Source: Eledone cirrhosa
Lineage: Eukaryota; Mollusca; Cephalopoda; Octopoda; Eledonidae
Length of the DNA: 64,000 bases
Reading direction: 5' to 3'
NCBI GenBank assembly: GCA_964016885.1
Contig: OZ024743.1
Coordinates: 166,087,992-166,151,991, forward strand
The notes beneath the pieces were generated by a model, which was given only the letters and a program-made list of their open reading frames with translations, had not been told where the DNA came from and did not search any database. Of this stretch, positions 54,838-63,378 are shown in pieces (positions within the stretch are counted from its first letter, which is position 1; each line of letters begins with the position of its first letter). The translations under genes and the position numbers were made by a program.

Positions 54838-54890
54838 AGGTATACGGTGTTGACGATAGCTAATAAGCTTAAAACTAGTATATTGTTCCT
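54838..54890 (+). ncRNA. Hammerhead ribozyme motif in unit 4 (degenerate)
   Basis: UUGACGA (54850-54856) in place of CUGACGA and AAAAC in place of GAAAC. Same position in the unit as the others; almost certainly inactive. Confidence 0.5.
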
Positions 54891-55180
54891 TTGTCAGTGT
54901 TGAACAAAAGGGCAACGATGGTTGCTAAACACTGTACAGCTTAATTCGGGATGTTTGTTTAGAAACACACCGAGCATTATAATAAATGTTCGGTGAATCC
55001 ATACATACATATATATATATATACATACATATATATATATATACATACTACTGTACGTCTGTATACATATATGTATGTACGTATATATACTTCTATTTAA
55101 GTAACAGCGTACTAAGAGTGAGAAATGAAATTTTGTTTCATTTTTTCTGTTTATATATATATATACATATATACATATAT

Positions 55181-55255
55181 ACAACCGAAAAAAGTTTGGA
55201 GACACAAATACAAACACTTATCCTGTATGAAGTTTTCATAACAATCGCACACTTT
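55181..55255. repeat. ~75-bp dispersed repeat flanking the hammerhead array (right)
   Basis: ACCGAAAAAAGTTTGGAGAC then ACACTTATCCTGTATGAAG and ATAACAATCGC; same orientation as 53466-53540. Confidence 0.8.
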
Positions 55256-55411
55256 CAACATATAGAATTCACGGCACTCAGCACATGCAGAAATAACGGA
55301 ATTCTCGTGAGAACCATAATGGCTTATACATACAAATTTATATGCAAACACTTTCAATGGCGTATACATATAAATTTTATATGGAAACACAATTTCAACA
55401 CAGTTTATATC

Positions 55412-55470
<59 letters not shown>

Positions 55471-55605
55471 TATATATATATACAAATCTCATACACATCT
55501 ACATATACAAATCTCATACATACATATATATATATATACAACCGAAAAAGTTTGGAGACATAAATATAAACACTTATCTTTACGAAATTTTCACAACATA
55601 TGATT
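55256..55605. repeat. LINE 5'-UTR-like patch, (TA)n and third ~75-bp repeat copy
   Basis: GAGAACCATAATGGCTTATA and CATACAAATTTATATGC (55312-55350) match the outer 5' region of LINE copies F and G. (TA)n runs at 55425-55462. A third ACCGAAAAAGTTTGGAGACA copy lies at 55540-55605. Confidence 0.65.
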
Positions 55606-55653
55606 TATATATATATATATGATGATGATGATGATGATAACTACTCCATTACC

Positions 55654-55708
55654 AAATCTCATTTCGTATCTTTTATCCATAATGGATAAAAGATACGAAA
55701 TGAGATTT
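55654..55708. repeat. Perfect 27-bp palindrome with a 1-nt centre
   Basis: The arm AAATCTCATTTCGTATCTTT-TATCCAT (55654-55680) is exactly complemented by 55682-55708, with A at 55681 as centre. It follows a (GAT)n run. Confidence 0.97.
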
Positions 55709-55826
55709 AAAATCTGTTAAAAATTGGAAGTGCGGCTGGAAAAATAACGGGAAATATACATAAGAAAAATAATATATAAAAATATATAGCAATATAGAAA
55801 ATAACATATATATATATATATTTATA

Positions 55827-56819
55827 TCTCTATATATACAAAACTAGGATGTCTGTCTGTGTAAATCCCTAAAACTCGAGAAGTACCCGACCGATTTTTT
55901 TCAAACTTTACACATGCGTTACTTATATTTCTTGAAGTGAAATGGGCTAAACTTTTTCTGCCCTAGGGCCCACATTAGGTGAAAAACGCATTTTTAAGGC
56001 ATTTTTAGGCTTTTTTTTAGGTGTAACTTAAAGATAATCCAGCCAATTTCCTCGAAATGTGCAGCACACATTAGTTAATCCCCTTGCATTGCTGTAGACA
56101 AAAAAAATTTTCGATTCCATTAATGGTTTCTAGGAAATTTATGAATTAGCATTGGGCATTACATGCCATTTTCATTTTCAATATAAATGCTACTTAAACA
56201 TCGTATGTAGTGTATAATATTTCGTTAAAAATTTGGTTTATTTAACAGAGGACACAACACTTACTTATTTTTAAGCAGGACCATTTTTGGGGGATTGAGG
56301 AAATGAGGACCTTAAAATTTTTTGTCGGCGCCCTGTTGACGCTTTGTGCTTTCATCACACGCAAATCCGGGCCCTGTGTATGTTGCCATGTTATTGACAC
56401 CGTAAAACCCACGTCTGTGCTACTTCTACTAAGACCCCTTTTGTTGCACCTACACCGCAGTATGAATACCCTGCTCAAGTACGCCGAACAGCGGTTGTGC
56501 TAATTCTGCGGTGACCCCTTTTGTCATACCTTTGTTGCTGTGTAAATGCAGTGCAACCAGTTGCCGCCCAGTGTTTGTGCTAATTACACTATGACCCCCT
56601 TCTGCTGCAGCTGCGTTGCCACGCTCATATCGTCATCTCCATATCCTTACTTAAACGTACATCTCTACTTGGTTTTCACACAATTGACCACGTCGCTCCT
56701 CAATCATTTCCTGAGAATAAGGGAATTCAAAAAGTACACAGCTACATTCCTCAATCTTTGCATATGCGTGTTGCTATTTCACGTTTCCTACCCTGTGCAA
56801 TGTCGGGTCCTGCTGCTAG
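55827..56819 (+). mobile_element. Non-autonomous Helitron 4
   Basis: 5' end A|TCTCTATATATACAAAAC then TAGGATGTCTGTCTGTGTAA and AACTCGAGAAGTACCCGACC. The 3' end is CCCTGTGCAATGTCGGGTC (short stem CCC/GGG) then CTGCTGCTAG followed by T. This start and end layout is common to short invertebrate Helitrons. No transposase. Confidence 0.75.
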
Positions 56820-56849
56820 TATATATATATATATTTCATCATCATCATA

Positions 56850-58133
56850 TACAGGGTGCGAACGATATTTGTTCGCAAGATTACTGTCTAGGAAAAAATA
56901 ACACAGTAGTTTTATTTTTTAAGATTTATCAAACTTGGGTCAGTTTGTCTTCATGACTTGTTCTTTCAAATCTCAATCGATAAACCCGCCATAGGCTTTG
57001 ATGACGGCCTCAAGGCGGCCTCGGAACCGGCTACAGGCCTTCGTCACTGTCCCCCGACTTAGGCCCCTAAAGGCACTTGTGATCCCGGCCTTCAGATCGT
57101 CTTTCGTATTGCAGCTAGATTGTTGGTGTCTCGTTCCACAGCGCCCCACACAAAGAAGTCGAGGGGGTTGCAGTCAGGCGAGCTGGGAGGCCAGATGTCA
57201 GGTGAAATGTGGTCAACGAAGTTCTCTGATAGCCAGGCTTGGGTCTTTCGGCTGGTATGGCAGGGTGCTGAGTCTTGCTGCCACACCTACGGCCTACCTG
57301 CAGCTACCTGGTCGATCCAGGGCTTTACTACCTCGCTCAGAACGTGGATGTAGCCATCGGTGTTCAGCTTGAGGCCCTCAGGGAAGAAGTGAGGTGGCAT
57401 GACGTCACCTTGACTGCTGACGACACCTAAGACCAATGTTGCCGCTGGAAACTTTGTCTGCATGTCTCTGGGCACATCTTTGGATGAGACAGCGAGCCAC
57501 CTGTTGTTCTGGGAGTTGATCTTCTGGTCTTGGCAGAAGTTTTTCTCGGCGGAGTAAAACCACAGCATGTCTGGCTCCAGTGGGTGTTTCAACTTGTTGA
57601 TCAGCTTCTTTGCGTGCTTCAGTCGCTTTTCTTGCATCGCCTTTGACAGAAATTGTCCTTTCCTCATCTTGTATGAAACGTAGCGAATGTCTTCATGTAC
57701 CACCAGCCTAATGAGCTTTTCATCCACGCCTTTCTCCTTTGCAATGGCATTCATCAACTTGCTAGGTTCATTGTTAATGATATCCTGAACTTCAGCGACG
57801 AACTCGGGCGTTCTGAAGGCGTCAGATTCTCGATCATGTGTTTTCCTCTCTGATGTTGCTTCGTAGTCGAATCCTGAATCTTCCACCATTCTCCTGCTGA
57901 CGCTGAGAAAGTCTGAAATTTCTTTATTTGTCCTCCCGGTGCGGATTCCAAGAAGAACTCTGTGTCTCGTCCACAAATTTGGAGGTTCAAAATTATTCAT
58001 AATCAATTATTCTGAAAATAAATAATGGAAATATAGTCACTGTTTTTATGAAGACAAGAGTGACAACGGAAGTAAAAAAAATGTGCATAAAATTAGCAGT
58101 TGAAAATTGCGAACAAATATCATCCACACCCTG
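56850..58133 (-). mobile_element. Mariner-like element, DD37D type, near complete
   Basis: 1284 bp between TA dinucleotides (56848-56849, 58134-58135). Terminal repeats: CAGGGTGCGAACGATATTTG on the left, CAGGGTGTGGATGATATTTG read inward on the right, then TTCGCAA on both. The length is typical of mariner. One transposase on the minus strand fills it. Confidence 0.93.
56960..58006 (-). pseudogene. Mariner-family transposase with one stop and one frameshift
   Basis: Starts MIMNNFEPPNLWTRHRVLLG with an HTH (TNKEISDFLSVSRRMVED). The first catalytic block reads WFYSAEKNFCQDQ, where family members have an Asp at the Ala. A TAG interrupts AAGRP-stop-VWQQDSAPCHTS. The second Asp (QQDSA) is followed after 37 residues by the third in NPLDFFVWG. 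Near 57105 a frameshift leads into NTKDDLKAGITSAFRGLS and the end GGFID-stop at about 56960. About 345 residues would be expected, so only a few changes separate it from a full frame, but the D-to-A change would itself kill catalysis. Confidence 0.9.
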
Positions 58134-58181
58134 TATATATTTATATATATATTTCATCATCATCATATATATATATATATA

Positions 58182-58270
58182 TGAAGGATTCGGGACCCCG
58201 GTGGCTGAGCTAGTTCTGAACTAGCTGTTGAAACGGCAGGAGCACAGCTTTTGGGGTCCTGAATACTTCA
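58182..58270. other. 89-nt foldback element, structured RNA candidate
   Basis: Outer pairs TGAAG / CTTCA and GATTC / GAAT, then GGACCCC / GGGGTCC, enclose a perfect 9-bp hairpin AGCTAGTTC-T-GAACTAGCT (58208-58226), TGTTGAAACGG and GGAGCACAGC. (TA)n lies directly to its left. Not a tRNA. No family recognised. Confidence 0.65.
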
Positions 58271-58505
58271 TATTACCATACGCTACTACTCTAAGTATTG
58301 AGTACTCTGGTGAGTAATAGTCTAACAGATTTTTAAAGCATCCATTCTATTATGTTGAAATAGTATGCGTAACAGCTTGTACGATTGTGAAAGCCATTAC
58401 AGTTCTCACATTTCTTCGTAAAGATGGGTGTTCATGTTTGTATAATTTATAGAGACTTGTATATTTATATATATATATGTGTGTATGTGACTTGTAAACT
58501 GTGTT
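58271..58505. other. Short AT-rich stretch
   Basis: No feature recognised. Confidence 0.5.
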
Positions 58506-58660
58506 AAAAATTGTATGTATAAGCCATTACAGTTCTCAAAAATTCTATGTATAAGCCATTACGGTTCTCAAAAATTGTATGTATAAGCCATCACGGTTCT
58601 CAAAAATTTTATGTATAAGCCATTACGGTTCTCAAAAATTGTATGTATAAGCCATTACCC
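58506..58660 (+). repeat. ~32-bp tandem repeat, 4-5 units
   Basis: Unit ATAAGCCATTACGGTTCTCA + AAAATTGTATGT with few changes. It lies at the outer edge of LINE copy G; related sequence borders copy F (52810-52850) and 55312-55350. Confidence 0.9.
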
Positions 58661-59039
58661 ACCCGCCCACCGCCACCACATTTGGTATACATGCCCGACG
58701 CTGTATGCTAACCACTCCCTCGTGAATATATCATAGAACAGACAAGGGGCAGACGGAGGCTCCGTAAGCCGTATTGTAGGCAACCCGTCTAGGAGAACTA
58801 CCATAGATTGGTGCGGAGTAGAGAAGTCCCCTAAGTCCAGTAAGACGACCTCTCTAGTGCTGGTGGCACAAATATAAGCACCTAGTCTATGCTGTAAAAT
58901 GGAGGAGTAGAGAGAGCCCCTTAGTCCAGTAAGACAACCTCTCTAGTGCTGGTGGCATGAATAAAAGCACCCAGTCCATGCTGTAAAGTGGTGTTGGTGT
59001 TAGGAAGGGCATCCAACCAGTATATATACTACTGCCAAA

Positions 59040-59640
59040 CACTATGAGCACAATAAATGAGAATTGCAACAACTGTGTCAACAGCAATAACACTAACCAT
59101 GTTAGGGCTGCGCACGGTAGTGGGGTGGCTGGTGCGGCCGTGTAGGAGAACCCCCCGATCATCATCAAGCAATCGCGCAACAACAACAACTGCGTAAACA
59201 GCAATAACACTAACCATGTTAGGGCTGCGCACGGTAGTGGGGTGGCTGGTACGGCCGTGTAGGAGAACCCCCCGATCATCATCAAGCAATCGCGCAACAA
59301 CAACAACTGCGTAAACAGCAATAACACTAACCATGTTAGGGCTGCGCACGGTAGTGGGGTGGCTGGTGAGGCCATGTAGGAGAACCCCCCGATCATCATC
59401 AAGCAATCGCGCAACAACAACAACTGCGTAAACAGCAATAACACTAACCATGTTAGGGCTGCGCACGGTAGTGGGGTGGCTGGTACGGCCGTGTAGGAGA
59501 ACCCCCCGATCATCATCAAGCAATCGCGCAACAACAACAACTGCGTAAACAGCAATAACACTAACCATGTTAGGGCTGCGCACGGTAGTGGGGTGGCTGG
59601 TGAGGCCATGTAGGAGAACCCCTCGACCGTCATCTAGCAA
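59040..59640 (+). repeat. Five 117-bp 5'-UTR monomers of LINE copy G
   Basis: AACCATGTTAGGGCTGCGCA anchors at 59095, 59212, 59329, 59446 and 59563, exactly 117 apart. Units alternate slightly (GTACGGCCGTG or GTGAGGCCATG). Because 117 is divisible by three, long spurious frames of 212 and 248 codons open on the minus strand. By analogy with monomeric LINE promoters these units may drive transcription. Confidence 0.93.
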
Positions 59641-59667
59641 TCGCAGGAAAAGAACGAGACGTCGCAT

Positions 59668-62632
59668 CTCAGAGTTGCCACACTTAATGTTGGCACTCTA
59701 ACAGGTAGATCTGGTGAGATAGTGGAGATGCTGGAGAGAAGACATGTGGATGTGTGCTGTGTACAAGAGGTGAGATGGAGAGGTGCCTCTGCGAGAATAA
59801 GCGCAGGCAAACATCTTACTTATAAGCTTTTCTGGGTGGGTAATGATGATGGGTTAGGGGGAGTAGGCATTTTCCTGGCTGAGAGGTGGATCGATAAGAC
59901 AATAGAGGTAGTTCAAGTTAGTAATAGAATAATTAAGCTTAGATTAGTTGAAGGCAAGAGACTACTGACAATCATCTCTGCCTATGCTCCCCAGGCAGGC
60001 CTAGGTAAAGAAGAGAAAGACTGCTTTTACGAGCAACTTTTACAAACAGCCGCAATGACAGAGGACGGAGACATTGTTATGCTAGAAGTGGACTTCAATG
60101 GTCATGTTGGAGGGTTACACTGGGGTACATGGTGGGCATGGTTACGGCTCAAAAATTAAGGAGTGAGGCTTCTTGAATTTTGTGATGCAAGTGCACTAAC
60201 CATTTGCAAAAATAATTTCCAGAAACATGCCAACCACCTAATAACCTACAAATCAGGCGAGCACATAAGCCAGATTGACTTCTTATTAGTTAGGCAGCAT
60301 AGGTTAGTCGTTAGTGATATTTCAGTAAGAAAGAGACAGAATGAGACATACAGGAAGGTGTGGAAAAGAAAGGTCTGGAAGTCAAAAGACCTTTCACTAA
60401 AATACAAATTTAGGAAAGCCCTTCAAGATGTGTATGACGAAAAAGAAGACGATTTAGAGTCGTATGACATAGATGATAATTGGAATTTCTTACATGACAA
60501 TTTACTGCAGGCTACTGATGAAACTTGTGGCTGGAGCAGAGCTCGAACTAGACAGAGAGTGACCTGGTGGTGGAACAGCACGGTAGATAGGGCCATTAGA
60601 GACAAAACACTGGCATGGAATGCTTGGAAAAATGGTGGGAGTAGGGAAGAATATACAGCTGCTAAGAGAGAAGCTAAACATCAGGTGTACTTAGCACGCA
60701 GGGCGGCTGAGAGTAGGAGGTTTGCCAATGTTCTGCGATAGAAAGATCAGAGACGTGCGGTGTTCCGCATTGCAAGGCAGTGTGTCAGTGCAAATCAGGA
60801 TGTTGTTGGAGATAAGTGTGTCCAGAATGATGCTGGTGCAATTAGTGTCACAAATGATCAGAAAAAGGAGGCCTGGAAATGTCATTATGAGAGACTGATG
60901 AATGTGGAGAACAAATGGGAGAGAGAGAAATTACCCTCAGTAGATCCGACAGAGGGACCAGCTATTGAGATTGACGAATATAGGGTACAAGAGGCGATTA
61001 AGGAAATGAAAAATGGTAAGGCTGCTGGACCGTCGGGGATAGTTGCTGAGATGCTGAAGGCATCAGGGGACGTAGGCACTAAACTGGTTGCACGCATCAT
61101 CAATCAGGCTATATATGGTGGTGTCATAGCCAAAGACTGGTGCAGCAGTATTCTCATAAATTGCTACAAAGGTAAAGGGGATACTCTGGAGAGGAGCAAT
61201 TATAGGGGCATAAAACTGATGGATCAGGTTATGAAAGTGGCAGAAAGGATATTAGCGCAACTAATTAGAGAAGGGGTCAAACTATATGAGATACAGTTTG
61301 GTTTTGTGCCTGGGAAAAGTAGAACATGTACCCTCTTCTTAGTGAGACAACTACAAGAGAAGTTCTTAGAGAAGAATAAGCCACTATACTTAGCTTTTGT
61401 TGACCTAGAGAAGGCCTTTGATAGGGTATTCCAATCTGGGATCTGGTGGTCCCTCAGGAAGCTAGGTTTTGAGGAATGGCTTGTGAGGACAGGGCAAGCT
61501 TTGTACAGAGGTGCTGTCAGTAAAGTGAGGGGAGGAATGGAGTTTTGTGAGGAATTCCAGATACAAGTAGGAGTACATCAGGGTTCGGTCCTCAGCCCGC
61601 TCTTGTTCATTATAGACCTCCAACCCATAACAAAGGAGTTTAAGACTGGCTGCCCATGGGAAGTTCTTTATGCTGACAATCTGGTTCTTATAGCAGAATC
61701 AGTAGAGGAGCTAGAGAATAAATTGTGGCTATGGAAACAGCAGTTCGAATTAAGAGGACTGAGTGTGAACCTAGCTAAGACAAAACTGTTGATGAGTAGA
61801 AAAGAGGACAAAACTCTGATTCCGTCAGGGAAATGGCCATGTTCGATATGCAGAAAAGGAACTGGCATAAATTCTATAAAATGTACACAATGCAAATCTT
61901 GGGTACACAAGAGATGTAGTGGGAAAGCAGGCAAACTAACATGTAGGGAAAAATATGTATGCAGTAGATGTACAGGGAAATTTGACAGTGGAAATCCCAT
62001 TGATAGACACATTTTTCAAATGAAGGTAGGTTCTACAGAAGTGGTGGATAGTTTCCAGTAGCTAAGTGATCAGATTAGCATGGGGGGGGGGGGGGGGGGG
62101 GCATAGTATCTAGAATAAGGACGAGGTGGAAGAAGTTTAGGGAGCTGCTTTCTTTGTTGACGAAGAAGGGTTTCTCCCTGCGTACAAAAGGCTGGTTACA
62201 TGATGCCTATGTGAGGTGTGCGATGCTGCATGGTAGTGAGACATGGGCAGCAACCTCAGAGGATATGCGACGGCTGGAGAGAAATGAGGCAAGCATGCTC
62301 CGTTGGATATGCAATGACAATGTGCGTGAACGACCCAGCATGGATGTGTTGAGAGAGAAACTGTGTTTAAGACGGATAAGTTGTAGTGTGCGGGAGAGAA
62401 GACTGCGATGGTATGGACATGTGATGCGCATGGAGGATGACCGCTGGGTACAGAAGTGCCAAGAAATGCCAGTTGAAGGAAGACGTAGTAGAGGTAAACC
62501 ACGAAAAGCATGAGCGGAGGTGGTGAGAGCAGACCTCAGATCGGTGATGCTCACAGTGGAGATGGCGACGGACCGTGACAAGTGGAGAGAAGCTGTGCTG
62601 AACAGGACCCATCCCACCCTTGCAAGGGTACC
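59668..62632 (+). pseudogene. LINE copy G polyprotein: endonuclease, RT, zinc finger, tail
   Basis: Coding from about LRVATLNVGTLTGRSG (59668). Endonuclease: VDVCCVQEVRW, ISAYAPQAGLG, VDFNGHVG, SQIDFLLVRQ. Linker: VTWWWNSTVDRAIRD. RT: NGKAAGPSGIVAEML, NYRGIKLMDQVMK, FVDLEKAFDRV, GVHQGSVLSPLLF, and YADN in place of YADD. Zinc finger: CSICRKGTGINS, CTQC, WVHKRC. Tail: LHGSETWAATSEDM, RLRWYGHVMRM, GRRSRGKPRKA. Breaks: a small deletion and compensating insertion ending in TAA at 60157; TAG at 60739; TAG at 62059; a G run at 62081-62101; TGA at 62511 in place of Trp. The frame is otherwise shared from 59722 to 62061. Confidence 0.9.
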
Positions 62633-62687
62633 AACATTTTTGGTACGCTTATCTGATGAGGGCGTACCAAAAATTTTGGTACCCTTG
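62619..62687. repeat. Inverted repeat replacing the LINE tail
   Basis: CAAGGGTACCAACATTTTTG-GTACGC and its near-complement GCGTACCAAAAATTTTGGTA-CCCTTG face each other across TTATCTGATGAGG. Stem about 25 bp with one or two mismatches. Confidence 0.85.
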
Positions 62688-62985
62688 AAATATATATATT
62701 AAAATAAATATGGTTTTATAAAGATAGTTTCCATTTATTAATATTACTGATATCATACTCCAGAAAAACTTGTAGAGTGCTTCTAATCTGTTATAAACTA
62801 AATTTGTTGAATAACCAACTAATTAAATAACTCATTGCTTATATAATTTATATATATATATATATATAATTTATATATGTATATATATATATATATATAT
62901 AATTTATCTGTGACTTCTCTCTCCCACATGTAGCTGGACAGTCAATTTTAAAATTCTCTTAGAGTTGTCTGAAATGTATGGCCTT
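62688..62985. other. AT-rich sequence upstream of the hammerhead
   Basis: (TA)n near 62850-62905. No coding signal; probably the leading part of the element that carries the ribozyme. Confidence 0.5.
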
Positions 62986-63065
62986 ACACACGCTGATGAA
63001 CCGAGACTAGACCATTTCTTTCAACAAATTTTTGGTGAAACATATCTTTGGATTTGTACGTGTGT
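62986..63065 (+). ncRNA. Hammerhead ribozyme, type I, complete core
   Basis: Stem I: ACACACG (62986-62992) with CGUGUGU (63059-63065), seven Watson-Crick pairs. Core CUGAUGA (62993-62999). Stem II: ACCGAGA (63000-63006) with UUUUUGGU (63029-63036), seven pairs with two G-U, and a large loop. Core GAAA (63037-63040). Stem III: ACAUAUC (63040-63046) with GAUUUGU (63051-63057), one U-U mismatch, loop UUUG. Cleavage site GUA, after A63058. Every invariant core base is present. The host element is not identified; Penelope-like elements and retrozymes are the known carriers. Confidence 0.82.
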
Positions 63066-63378
63066 TATATAGTTATAGAGGTATTTATTTACGCTTTAAT
63101 TTATATTTTTAATTATCGTGTCTATAGTTTACTGCTTTTCATAGGTTATAGATTCCATACACTGGTGGTTTTTTTCCCTGTATTATTGATAATGCACTAT
63201 ATATCTCTCTCTGGTGTGTTACCTTCTCAACATATTGTATTTTAAAGAGCTCAGGATCTCTTCTCCTTTGAGCACATTATTTACAGGGAATAGCAAGGGC
63301 CTATGCCTCCGTTAATTTATCGTGATATCTATATATATATATATATATATATGATTTTATGATTTATATATATATCTA
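63066..63378. other. Unclassified sequence after the hammerhead
   Basis: No coding signal; ends in (TA)n at 63330-63378 next to LINE copy I. Confidence 0.5.

Larger units (their letters stand above)
54353..55165 (+). mobile_element. Retrozyme-like repeat, units 3 and 4 (inverted relative to 1 and 2)
   Basis: Reverse complements of units 2 and 1, meeting them at about 54352. Unit 3 runs to ~54670-54725 and unit 4 to ~55165, ending in CTGTTTATATATA. Together the four form a ~1.6-kb palindrome. Confidence 0.75.
58661..62632 (+). mobile_element. LINE copy G, near full-length
   Basis: Contains a unique 5' UTR (58661-59040), five 117-bp monomers (59040-59640), endonuclease, linker, RT, zinc finger, C-terminal tail and the final CCCATCCCACCCTTGCAAGG. 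The GATGAT tail is missing; a small hairpin takes its place. It is the most complete copy in the window. Only a few defects break the coding region. Confidence 0.92.

Noticed and set aside
58887..59667. Two long minus-strand frames (248 and 212 codons) with leucine-rich repeats
   Set aside because: They are translations of the 117-bp LINE 5'-UTR monomers; no start context or known domain, and period divisible by three explains them.
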